From NCBI RefSeq assembly GCF_020520425.1, contig NC_079489.1:18748001-18812000 (forward strand): a stretch of DNA of 64,000 nt, in the 5' to 3' direction. The position numbers were made by a program, and so were the translations under genes. This DNA is from Spinacia oleracea (lineage: Eukaryota > Streptophyta > Magnoliopsida > Caryophyllales > Amaranthaceae). A model generated the notes under the pieces. It worked only from the letters and a program-made list of their open reading frames with translations. It was not told where the DNA came from and ran no database searches. Shown one piece after another: positions 20,813 to 31,096 of the stretch (positions within the stretch are counted from its first letter, which is position 1; every line of letters begins with the position of its first letter).

Positions 20813-22883
20813 TCTGAGCTATGAATTTGATGACCATCTGAAAGAATGTGGAATTCTATCAGAATTGACTCCTCCTGGAACACCACAATGGAACGGTGTG
20901 TCGGAACGGAGGAACAGAACCTTGCTAGACATGGTCAGGTCAATGATGGGTCAGGCCAAACTTCCATTAGAATTTTGGGGACATGCAATAAATACAGCTG
21001 CACTCACTATAAATAGAGCTCCGTCTAAAGCTGTCGAAAAGACTCCATACGAATTATGGTTTGGAAAGCCTCCAAATGTGTCTTTTCTTAAGATTTGGGG
21101 ATGTGAAGTATACATCAAACGATTAATTTCAGAGAAACTTCATCCAAAATCTGACAAATGTATCCTTGTGGGCTATCCAAAGGAAACAAAGGGGTATTAC
21201 TTCTACAATACATCTGAGAACAAGGTGTTTGTTGCTCGAGATGGTGTCTTTTTGGAGAAAGATCACATTTCCAAAATGACAAGTGGGAGAAAAGTAGACC
21301 TCGAAGAAATTCGAGTCGAACAACAAACTCTAGAGAATGCTCAAGATGACATTCAGGATGAAACTCAGAGATCTTTAGAAGAATCTGGTGAGAATCATGG
21401 TCAATCTAGAAATGTTACCCCGCGTAGATCGCAAAGATATAGATCTCAACCGGAAAGGTACTTAGGTATTTTGACGAACGAGAGCTATGACGTTCTATTA
21501 CTTGAAAGTGATGAACCTGCAACTTACAAACAAGCTATGACGAGCCCTAGCTCCAAGCAATGGCAAGAAGCCATGCAATCTGAATTAGACTCCATGTCTG
21601 AAAACCAAGTATGGGATTTGGTCGATTTGCCAGATGGCTACCAAGCCATTGGAAGCAAATGGGTTTTCAAACTGAAAAAGGACAAGGATGGGAAACTTGA
21701 AGTTTTCAAAGCTAGATTGGTTGCAAAAGGTTACAGGCAAGTCCACGGTGTGGATTACGATGAAACCTTTTCACCAGTTGCAATGCTAAAGTCTATTCGG
21801 ATAATGTTAGCAATCGCTGCATATTACGATTACGAAATATGGCAGATGGATGTCAAAACTGCTTTCTTAAACGGTGTTTTAACAGAAACTGTGTTTATGA
21901 CACGGCCTGAAGGTTTTGAGGATCCAAAGAATGCTAAAAAGGTATGCAAGCTAAAGAAGTCAATCTACGGATTGAAGCAGGCATCCAGGAGCTGGAATAT
22001 ACGTTTTGATGAAGCAGTCAGTGACTTTGGTTTCATCAAGAACGCAGACGAATCTTGTGTATACAAGAAGGTCAGTGGGAGCAAAATTGCTTTCCTAGTA
22101 TTATATGTCGATGACATATTACTTATCGGAAATGACATTCCTATGTTGAACTCTGTCAAGATTTGGCTTGGGAAATGTTTTTCGATGAAAGATTTAGGAG
22201 AAGCACAGTACATATTGGGCATCAAGATTTACAGAGATAGATCTAAAAGGATGATTGGACTTAGTCAAAGCACTTATATCAATAAGGTGCTTGATAGGTT
22301 CAAGATGGCAGACTCCAAGCGAGGCTACCTACCCATGTCTCATGGAATAACTCTAAGCAAGACTCAGTGCCCAAAAACACTTGATGAGCGTAGACGAATG
22401 AATGGGATTCCATATGCATCATTGATTGGTTCAATAATGTATGCTATGATATGTACACGCCCGGATGTTGCGTACGCACTCAGTGCTACGAGAAGATACC
22501 AGTCAGACCCAGGAGAGGCACATTGGACTGCTGCCAAGAATATTCTGAAGTACCTGAAAAGGCACAAAGATGACTTCCTGGTCTATGGTGGAGATGATGA
22601 ATTAATTGTTAAAGGCTATACGGACGCAAGTTTCCAAACCGACAAAGATGATTTCAGATCACAGTCTGGGTTTGTCTTCTGCCTCAACGGGGGTGCAGTA
22701 AGCTGGAAAAGTGCTAAGCAAAGCACCATTGCGGATTCTACAACTGAAGCGGAGTACATTGCTGCACATGAAGCAGCAAAGGAAGCTATATGGCTAAGGA
22801 AGTTCATAGGTGAACTTGGTGTAGTCCCCTCCATTAAAGGACCAATAGCCCTGTATTGTGATAATAACGGAGCTATTGCATAG
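20805..22883 (+). CDS. E integrase C-terminus, reverse transcriptase and RNase H (3' part of the frameshifted polyprotein)
   Basis: This continues the polyprotein in the shifted frame. The integrase catalytic Glu region is PQWNGVSERRNRTLLDM. Reverse transcriptase (RVT_2 type) starts at GSKWVFKLKKDKDG, with QMDVKTAFLNG and the active-site motif YVDDILLIG (about 22104-22130). RNase H has YTDASFQTDKDD and STTEAEYIAAHEA. A TAG at 22881-22883 interrupts the RNase H; the same frame is open again from 22884 to a TAG at 23106-23108 and reads a normal copia C-terminus (AKEPRHHQRVKHVLRRFHLL). The stop is probably a CAG-to-TAG change. With the upstream frameshift this makes the copy defective. Confidence 0.9.
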   Translation: MNNLSYEFDDHLKECGILSELTPPGTPQWNGVSERRNRTLLDMVRSMMGQAKLPLEFWGHAINTAALTINRAPSKAVEKTPYELWFGKPPNVSFLKIWGCEVYIKRLISEKLHPKSDKCILVGYPKETKGYYFYNTSENKVFVARDGVFLEKDHISKMTSGRKVDLEEIRVEQQTLENAQDDIQDETQRSLEESGENHGQSRNVTPRRSQRYRSQPERYLGILTNESYDVLLLESDEPATYKQAMTSPSSKQWQEAMQSELDSMSENQVWDLVDLPDGYQAIGSKWVFKLKKDKDGKLEVFKARLVAKGYRQVHGVDYDETFSPVAMLKSIRIMLAIAAYYDYEIWQMDVKTAFLNGVLTETVFMTRPEGFEDPKNAKKVCKLKKSIYGLKQASRSWNIRFDEAVSDFGFIKNADESCVYKKVSGSKIAFLVLYVDDILLIGNDIPMLNSVKIWLGKCFSMKDLGEAQYILGIKIYRDRSKRMIGLSQSTYINKVLDRFKMADSKRGYLPMSHGITLSKTQCPKTLDERRRMNGIPYASLIGSIMYAMICTRPDVAYALSATRRYQSDPGEAHWTAAKNILKYLKRHKDDFLVYGGDDELIVKGYTDASFQTDKDDFRSQSGFVFCLNGGAVSWKSAKQSTIADSTTEAEYIAAHEAAKEAIWLRKFIGELGVVPSIKGPIALYCDNNGAIA

Positions 22884-23108
22884 GCAAAGGAGCCTAGACA
22901 CCACCAGAGAGTCAAGCATGTACTTCGTAGATTTCACCTTCTACGAGAGTTCGTTGAAAGAAAAGAAGTCGAGATAAACAAGATTGGAACTGATGACAAC
23001 ATATCAGATCCAGTCGCAGGCGAAGCACAACTCGCACACTGCAGTTATGGGAATCAAGCATATTGGAGAATGGCTTTGATATCCCTGTTTAATGTTTTAA
23101 AGTTTTAG
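22884..23108 (+). pseudogene. C-terminal tail of the E polyprotein after the nonsense codon
   Basis: In frame with the preceding ORF. It contains TDDNISDPV, a form of the conserved NIADPLTK motif at the end of copia RNase H, and ends at TAG 23106-23108. Confidence 0.8.
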
Positions 23109-23944
23109 AGTTTAAATCTTTGTAAAACATTATTGGTTAATCATTCACAATAAATGAAAAGAATTCATTTTTCCATTTAATTTGTGGTTTATTAAATGAT
23201 GAGTCCCTTCAATTTGACAATATATTCAAGATAGACTGTCAGGACCAGTCCTGTGACTAAGAAATGTCTATCAAGTGAACTTGAATGTCAAAGGTTGAAA
23301 ATGGTCCCTAGTCGGAGTTTTCTATAAAATTGGACGCATAGAAAACGTTAGACGATTAGAATGCAAGATGACTAGTAGTTCTGTTTCTTGAACTATGTGG
23401 GCATGGCAATGTCATAATCATTTGCATAGATACTTACTTTGGGAAGACTAGTATCGGACAAGACCTATGAAACTTTACTGTAAGAGATGAAAATCTGTCA
23501 TAAGTAAATTTCATTAAAATTATTAGACATTAAATCCTCAATACCTGAGTGATTTGAGATTACTTGTTTGAGAACTGATTACTTTGACGTTGACCAACCG
23601 TCGCACCGTAAAAGGAGGCTATAAAGGCAACGCTCAGGTAATCACCTATCAAACGAAGTCTAATCTCAAGATCGCAAGATTGGGATTGTCCTCCCATAAA
23701 TCGGGATGAGATGCTTAAAAGTTGTACAAGGCCACTCGGAGAGCTAGAAACTGTGAAATGCATGGCCGTGCTCGGATGAATCATAGGCTATGATTATCTG
23801 TTTATTTGATCAGTTGAACTCTGAAACCTAGGAACACCTCTGGACATAATAAGGATGACAACTCTTACCTTATGTTCAAGAGCAAGCATCGAGCGACAAA
23901 GGAATTAGGAAATGCACACTTGTCCCTAAGGACAAGTGGGAGAC
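23109..23944 (+). other. 3' untranslated region and polypurine tract of element E
   Basis: This 836-bp non-coding stretch ends in AAGGACAAGTGGGAGAC (about 23928-23944), a purine-rich primer for plus-strand synthesis directly before the 3' LTR. It is conserved in element D at 49459-50230 although D's coding part is decayed, which suggests it matters in cis. Confidence 0.7.
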
Positions 23945-25325
23945 TGAAGGAAATAATGCCCTTGGTCCAAGTATGCATTCAATGTTAAGTCTAATAAATG
24001 CGGTTCAGTATTAATTAACAAGTTAATAATTCAGTGAGATCAAGTGAGCTGAATGCCTAGCTAGAGGCCGCTTCAGTTCAAGTGGAATTAATGATATTAA
24101 TCCACAGCTTACTCTTGACTGAACCCGTAGGGTCACACAAATAGTACGTAAACGGATCAAGTATTTAATGGCATTAAATACTCTATCTATGGATATTCGG
24201 AATCGACGGATCTTGGTTTCAGTGGGAGCTGAGATCGTCACAGGCAAGAAATGAATACTCCGAAAACGATGATATTGCCGGAAACGGAAATATGGATCGT
24301 ATCGGAAATATAAATATTATCCAAGTCGTAGATGTTGCCGGAAACGGAAACATGGTACGTATCGGAAAATATTATCGGAAATGGAAATATTGCCGGAGTC
24401 GGAAATATTGCCGGAAACGGAAATATTGTCAGAAACGGAAATATTATCGGAATCGGAAAATAATTCCGGAAACGGAAATATTAAATATTTGTTCGAAACG
24501 GAAATTAATTCCGGAATCGGAAATATTAAATATTGTTCGTATCGGAAATAAATTCCGGAATCGGGAATTTAATCGAAAGCGTATCGTACGAATTAGCATC
24601 GGACGAGGCTCGCTAGACGAAGGCCCAGCACGAAGCCAGGCCATCGCCCAGCAAGCCACACGCATCACCAACACACGCCAAAGCCTCGACCAGGCCCAGC
24701 GCAAGCCAGGCCCAGCCGAAGCCATGGGCGCGCGCGGACAGTAGCATGGGCCGAGCGCTGTGCGCTCAGCGTGGGCCGCAAGGCCTGCGCGGGTGTACGG
24801 TGCTCGTGCGATGCTCGTGTGCGAATCCTAAAGCTATCGGGATTCGATAAAAGATTAAATCCTAAACCTATTAGATAAAGTTTATTTAAATAGAGTCCTA
24901 GCAGGATTCTAATTAAATAAATTAGTATCCTAATAGGATTCCAATTCCTTTTCCATACCTATATAAATAAGGGCCTAGGGTCATTATTTATACACAACTT
25001 TTCAAGTATTCAAAGCTAGGATTTTTAAGCAGAAAAATCAGCCATAACTCTTGCCCATTTAGCCGAAAATAAGTAGTACCTTAAGGGCGATTCTAGTTGG
25101 TCAATCTTAAGGCGGATCCGGACGTGCCGTGGACTATCTACGGAGGGACGACACTTGGAGTCCTAAAGACTTGTTCTTGTTCGGTTCGGGCGCAGCTAGG
25201 GAAGGCACGCAACAAAGAGTATGCATCTAAACTATGCTAAATGATTATGTGTAAATAATATGTTTTCCTGGCTTTATGGTTTTTCCGCATGATTTATGAA
25301 TTGTCATATGTATCATAACCTAACA
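23945..25325 (+). repeat. 3' LTR of element E
   Basis: 1381 bp, colinear with the 5' LTR. It contains the CGGAAA array (about 24272-24581) and a TATA box at 24962-24969. Confidence 0.94.
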
Positions 25326-25330
25326 ATTCC

Positions 25331-25653
25331 CTGAGGTGAGTTACGAGGGCGTAACTCGTTTTCTTTAAGGGGGTAGAATGCGATAGAAATTCGCGCTTTT
25401 TACCTATTTTATGGCATTTTTATGCATTTTATTGCTTATTTTTACAAAATTTACAAGTTGATGCCAAGAAAATAGATTCTCCGCATAAAAAAAAAGGTGT
25501 TCATGAGTAACACAAACAGCTTTGAGTTTGCAAAAGAGTGCACATAGGTGGCACAAGTACTTCTCTAGTAATAATAAGTTAAAAGCTTTTGGGGAAAATG
25601 TGGGAAATTTCATGTCAAGTTTCCGGACGAAACTTCTTTTAAGAGGGGTAGAT
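25331..25653 (+). other. Tail of element A between gag and the 3' LTR, with polypurine tract
   Basis: This resumes element A after the E insertion. It is non-coding and ends in CTTTTAAGAGGGGTAGAT (25636-25653), a purine-rich tract touching the 3' LTR. Element B keeps the same tract. Confidence 0.7.
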
Positions 25654-28636
25654 TGTAATCCCCCGTAAATTTATAATTTTTATTAATATTTTTTAACGTA
25701 TATTATTTATATTTAAATAGAATTTATTGATTTTAGTAATAAATATATAATTAACGTATATTTATTTTATTTTAAGTATGTTCTTAATATTTAACGATTT
25801 TTGAACTTTATTATATTTATATATTTAATGTATATTTAATTTTATTTAAATATATTCTAAATATTTTAACGGTTTGTGCAATCAAGAATAATTTTAGAAT
25901 TTTATGTCGAAAATAATTTGAATTAGGAAAACTCATTGAATTCGGAAAAACAATCCGAACCGATTTTTGATTCAAACACTAAAAACTAATATCCTAAGTC
26001 TAGCCCAATTTGGTAAAGCCCCAAATATCAAACCCACAACTCTCCTCCATCCTTCTCCTTCACTTTCACGTGAAACCAAAAAAAAAAAGAAAAAAAGAAA
26101 ACCAAAACCCTCATTCTCTCCCCTGCAATCACGTGACACCCCAAAACCTTCTTCCTCCTTCACGTTCCTTACTCTCAGCCGCCTACTGCACCACCGCAGT
26201 GACCACCGTCGTCGAGCCACTACCTCCGTCGTCCCTGCTTGTCGCCGGTAATCTCCCTCTCATCTCTTCCCTCTTGTTCTTTTTCTTTTTTTGTTTTATC
26301 TCTCCCCCTCACTCGGTGTTTTCTGTTTGCTCAACCACCGTGACCAGTCGCACAGCCACCGCGCCGCTACTCGCCGCATCTCTTCTGTCCCGCCGGTCAG
26401 TCTCCTTCTTCCTCTTCTTCCCTTTCGTCTTTCCCCTCTCTATTTCGTTTTCGTGGTTCTCCTCTAACCACAACAGTGTTCATCGAACTAGCACCGGCCG
26501 TCCACGCGACCACCTGCACCCAGCCTAGCCACGTCGCTCCTCACGACCACCTGCCGCCCAGCACAGCTGCCGTGCCTCCCTGCCGCCGGCCATCGCCCTT
26601 TCTCCTTTTGGTTGTTTCTTAAACCCTAAGTTATTTAAATATTTAATTAAGTTTATTAATTTGAATTTATGCTCTTGAATTTAAATTACGTTCTTGAATT
26701 TAAATTATATGTTTTTATTATTTAACTAGAATTTTCAGATTTACATATTATGTTTAGATAATGAATTTAATAACGTTTTAATAATGTAAATTGCGTTTCT
26801 TGAACTTAAATTATAAGTTTTATGATTTAATTGTGGATTTCAGAATTTTAGGTTTGCATAATTAAATTATTAATTTTCAGATTAGGTAATTGAAATGAAA
26901 TAATGATTTTAATTATTAAAGTGTGAATTTTTAAGGTTTTTAATGATTTAAATCATAATAGAATGATTATATATTATTAAGCTATTATTTTTATGATTTT
27001 AAGAACGTTGATTGTGTTTTGTGAACGTTTGAAATTATTTTATATTGCTGGAAATTTTAAAAGGGATGTTTTATTGGAGTTTAGAACGATTTGGGATCAT
27101 TAGTTTAATAGTAATTATGCTTGGGGGATATTTAGTTAAATTTCGATATTTGGAATGATTCGAAATATGTTTAGGGTCTATTTAGAGTACTTTAGTATTG
27201 CTGTAAATTGTTGAATATTGATTGAGAATTTTATTGGTTGTTTTTAGGCGGAGAATTCTTTGTAGGCGACTTTTGAATTCGTTAAAGTGGCCTATCAGTT
27301 TGTTTACACAAGGTACGTACATACCTGTGTGCTTGGTGATGTGTGATTTGTTGAAACTATGTTGAAATTGTTGATGAACTTGGTTATGTTGAAAGTGCAT
27401 GTTTAATATTGTTGGATGGACATGTTAAGCATATATATTTCGTTATGAGAATTATAACATGTTAGTAGATGATTGATGCGAACATGTTGGTTGGGAACAT
27501 TAGATTTTTATATATATATTGAGTCAGATCGATTGTTCGTTGTTCCCTTTTAGCTTTTCACTACTTTATGAGGGCCGAGGACCTCGTTTAGTAAGTTGAA
27601 ACCTTATACCCATATAGAGGGGTTGATCAGTATTAAAGGAAAGGTTGGATTTAATGGGAATGAGTCTTGATTGACATCTCTGTGATCACGTACTTAATTC
27701 CAAGATAAGAACAGTGGAGAATAATTGTTGATTGTATGGCTTATGTGATTGTTGAGTCATAACAGAGTTTAATTTGTAAATCATGTAAAGTGAAACTGAG
27801 TAGCAATAGCTTTAGACTGTGCACGTCTAAAGTGACGGATAATCAGGAGTTGGGGTCATGGGTAGCCTATGGCTTTTTCTGGGGCCGGATTGAACACCGG
27901 TTCTAATTTATTCAAAAGTCCCTCGATATCGCAGGTCATTGGGGTTTACGGAGTCGCGCCCGTACCTCGTCTTCCTTAGTGAAGAAGAAGAAGTTTCTAG
28001 TAGCAACTCGGTCCATTGACTATTTCAATTAAAATAATGTTATTGTTATAAAATTCTGGTCCAGTCTAGCCTAGTCTAGTCAAGTGTGGTCGTCAAACTA
28101 ACATGTTTTGTCTGCCCTTACTCGTGTTTTATTAGAATCATGTTAGGGTTGTTCGTTTATTAGTATCATGTTAGGATTGTTTTTGTTTTAGTATGTAGTA
28201 CTCAGCTTTGCTGATTACGTGCTTTGTTTGTGTGTGTTGATCATGGCTATGCCTTATTGATCCTGTGATGACCCATTTTGGTGAGCAGTCTCTAAGGATC
28301 AATAAGCGTTGCCATCTACAGGTTTGAAGATGATGCATCATGGGGATCGGGATTAGAGAGCTTGTATTTAGTTTCGTTTTGCTAAGTAATTAACTTGGTT
28401 TGTTAATTTAGACTTTAAACTTATCGTACTATTTATATTCCCTTATTTTCGTTGGTTGGCTTTTGGGATTAAACCTGTAATCGATTATTTATAAACCTAA
28501 AGTTAGTTTTATGTTTTCCGCTGCAAAATTCTGAATAAGCCGTTACGTTTTCACACGGGCGATAATGCCTTGATAATTCTCTACGTTTTATATAAAAAGG
28601 TTATTTTAGAGAAGAGAGAATTGTCGGGGTGTTACA
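25654..28636 (+). repeat. 3' LTR of element A
   Basis: 2983 bp, near-identical to 8459-11440, with small differences such as a slightly longer TATA run near 27515 and an extra TTAA near 28390. Open frames here are shadows of LTR sequence. Confidence 0.92.
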
Positions 28637-28659
28637 TAAAATCATAACTAATTGAATAA

Positions 28660-29110
28660 CAAAATAGTTAAACTTATGAGTCAAATAGTTATTAATTTAA
28701 AACAAATATATTATTAACTATAAAACTCATAAAAGCTTAACTAATTAGTTGCAATGCTTAACTAATTAGTTGCAATGCTTAACTAATTGATTTCATTGCT
28801 TAACTAATTGGTTTCAGTACTTAACTAATTGGTTCATTGTTTAACTAATTGGATTCGTTGTATAACTAATTAGTTTCATTGCTTAACTAATTGAATCTCA
28901 AACTTAACTAATTAGTTCCAGTGGTTAACTTAATTAAATCCAGTGCTTCACTAATTGCTTCCAGTGCTTCACTAATTGATTGCATGGTTTTACTAATATG
29001 TTACATTGCTTAACTAATTTATTACATTGTTTAACTAATTGATTCTGAAGCTTAACTTAATAGTTTAATATTTTAACTAATTGATTCAATTTCTTAACTA
29101 ATTGGTTTCA
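28660..29110. repeat. TTAACTAATTG tandem repeats, right piece of element F
   Basis: About 20 imperfect units of roughly 20-22 bp (for example GCTTAACTAATTGATTTCAT). They continue the array of the left piece at 8246-8345. Confidence 0.8.
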
Positions 29111-29660
29111 ATGCTTAAAAATTTTACATCTTAACTAAAACTCTGAATTCGTTATCTAAAACTCAAAAATACATAACTAAAAGTCAAAAAATCTTAACTA
29201 AAACCAAGAAAATCGTAACTTAAACTCGTGAAACTCAAAAAATCGAAACTAAAGCCCTGAATTGAAACTAAAAAATACGTAACTAAAACTCAAAAAACTT
29301 TCACTAAAACCAAGAAAATCGTAACTAAAACTTACAAATTCATAACTAAAACATAGAAAATCAGAAATTTTAAATTATACTTGAAAATTCGTAACTAAAA
29401 TGAGAAAATATTAACTAAATTTCAGAAAATCTTAACTAAAACTCAGAAATTTAATCTTAACTAAACAAGATTATTCTTAACTAAAATGAAATAATTCTTA
29501 ACTAAAATGAAATTATTGTAACTAAAACAACAATATTGGTAACTAAAACAAAATAAATTATAACTAAAAGAAGCATTCAAAATGAAATTAACTAAACCAT
29601 CAACATTCTTAACTAAACCATCAACATTCTTAACTAAAAGAACCATATTCTTAACTGAAA
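29111..29660. repeat. TAACTAAAA tandem repeats in element F
   Basis: Degenerate units of about 18-22 bp built on TAACTAAAAY followed by an A/T-rich spacer (such as AACTAAAACTCAGAAAATCT). The minus-strand open frame over 29461-29718 is a translation of these repeats and not a gene. Confidence 0.75.
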
Positions 29661-30096
29661 CAAAAGACCTAAAACTAATTAAATAACAGCAATCAATTGC
29701 TAATTCGCGACACTGCAAGTCTTAGCAGCCACCGCAAGGCTTAGCAGCCATCGACAAGGCTTCCCTTCTGCATCAATTGGTCCGATTACCACACCAACAA
29801 CATGAACAACACCGAGCACCAGCAAGCCCGAGCACCGCAACTTCCAGCACCAGGGTGGCGACTGTAGCCTTCACGGCAACCACCAGTGGCAAATCCTCCT
29901 CCTGTCAGAAATTCAAAAAGAGAAAAAACCTAAATCAAAAGAGGAAATTAGAAAAAACCTAAACAATTCAATCGAAACGAAACATAAACCTAATCAAAAC
30001 AAAAACAAAATCACATACATAAAAATCAAAATCCAAATATTCCAGCAACATGATAATTTCAGATAAATAAAATTAAAATCTACAGATTGTAGAAAA

Positions 30097-30680
30097 TCAA
30101 ACATGTTTCCTTCGCCATTTATCATCATAACCGACTTCTCGGCTGAGGCGGACACACGAGAAACCTTGGTGGCGGGCGAAGGCTTCCATTACCACCATAT
30201 TCGACTTCTTTTTCCTTCGTTGTTCTACTCCACGCTTCCGCCCCGTCGCAGTCACCGCCGATAACGTCGAGGCCGAAACCGCAGCGACTCGCCGTAGGTT
30301 TGCCAGGAGGTGAATCGCCGCCACTGCTCCCCGCTTCCACCATCCGCGTGGCTCTCCTCCTTCCTCGCCGCTCTCCTCCTTCTCGAATCTTGACAAGCAG
30401 CGGCGGCGTGATAAAAAAGCATAGGCTGTGGTGGATCTTGCGGTGGCCAACCGCTGTAAGATAACACCAAAAAATCAATCGAAATTCGAAATGAGGAAAA
30501 ATGGAGGAGAGATGAAGGAGATAGGGAGAAGAATTACCTCAACAACCAACCATTGATGTCTTCTCCGTCATCTGCTTCGTGATCTCTGTTGTAGAGTTTT
30601 GGAGGAGATGGAGGTCGAGAGAACGAGAGGAGAGAGAAAGGGAGGAGAGTTCGAGAGGAGAGAGAAAGACTGCCAAAAAT
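30097..30680 (-). pseudogene. Gene-like segment carried by element F (possible captured gene fragment)
   Basis: On the minus strand this reads like the 5' end of a plant gene: CT-rich 5' UTR-like sequence (about 30680-30580), a short ATG frame that soon stops, a donor-like GAG/GTAATT near 30535, an acceptor-like TTATCTTACAG near 30457, and then an open frame from 30450 to 30097 (117 residues, basic, no recognised domain). GC content is higher than in its surroundings. Pack-MULEs often carry such fragments. The source gene is unknown, and I do not claim that it encodes a working protein. Confidence 0.4.
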
Positions 30681-30836
30681 TAGGGTTTAGAAATAGAAAA
30701 TGGGTGCATATATATTTTTAAAATAAATAAACAATAAAATAAATGCTGATGTCATTAATTCCACGTGGCAGGTTGGGTGACAACAAAGCGGTCTTATCGG
30801 TAAGACCGCCTTATACAAAAGTTTGTATATAATTAA

Positions 30837-31096
30837 TAGACATATGCATAAGACTAGTACTACGTACGTACAATAAATCGAAGAACAAAGCAAGACAAAT
30901 TCTCAACGGGTCCACGCAATATGAAAACCTTATCTTGAACAAATAGACATCACATTTTATGAAACAACATATCCTCTATATTTTTTAACATATGGTTTTA
31001 ATTTTGTATGAACAAAAACAATGTAAGAACATGTCATAATCCACTTGATTTGAGACAAATTTTCAAACCAAACAACAACATTGAGAGAGGTGAAAA
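30837..31096 (+). promoter_or_regulatory. Promoter and 5' UTR region of the plastid-protein gene
   Basis: This is the 260 bp between element F and the start codon. It is AT-rich; no single TATA box is clear. Element F therefore sits right at the gene's promoter. Confidence 0.4.

Larger units (their letters stand above)
14789..25325 (+). mobile_element. Element E: Ty1/copia LTR retrotransposon inserted in element A
   Basis: Two LTRs of exactly 1381 bp (14789-16169 and 23945-25325) begin TGAAGGAAATAATGCCCTTG and end ATCATAACCTAACA. The direct repeats ATTCC (14784-14788 and 25326-25330) are the target duplication. Inside are a primer-binding site, a 2.9-kb leader with a GC-rich minisatellite, a gag-pol reading frame and a polypurine tract. 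The order protease, integrase, reverse transcriptase, RNase H places it in Ty1/copia. The LTRs differ at roughly ten positions by eye, so the insertion is fairly recent. The coding region has one frameshift and one stop, so this copy is probably not autonomous now. Confidence 0.94.
8459..28636 (+). mobile_element. Element A: gag-only (non-autonomous) LTR retrotransposon, interrupted by element E
   Basis: Two LTRs of about 2.98 kb begin TGTAATCCCCCGTAAATTTA and end GTCGGGGTGTTACA. The direct repeats TAAAA (8454-8458 and 28637-28641) are the target duplication. After removal of E the element is about 9.64 kb. In order it holds: 5' LTR, primer-binding site, a T-rich leader, a 214-residue ORF, gag, a protease relic, a short tail, a polypurine tract and the 3' LTR. 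There is no integrase, reverse transcriptase or RNase H, so it must have moved with enzymes supplied by another element. This matches the TR-GAG type of plant LTR element. Element B is a second member of the family. Confidence 0.9.
8089..30827. mobile_element. Element F: Mutator-like element without transposase, split by element A
   Basis: The ends are imperfect inverted repeats: left CAAAAACTTTTGTGTGAGAC, right (reverse complement) TACAAACTTTTGTATAAGGC, both continuing into an AAGACCGCYTTG-type motif about 40 bp in. Perfect 9-bp direct repeats TATAATTAA flank it at 8080-8088 and 30828-30836, the length expected of Mutator-like elements. The two pieces, 8089-8458 and 28642-30827, belong together because both carry the same TTAACTAATTG tandem repeats and element A sits between them with its own target duplication. 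Without A, F is about 2.56 kb. No transposase is present; it carries repeats and a gene-like segment on the minus strand, so it resembles a non-autonomous or Pack-MULE-like element. Confidence 0.75.

Noticed and set aside
29461..29718. 85-residue minus-strand ORF
   Set aside because: It translates the TAACTAAAA tandem repeats.
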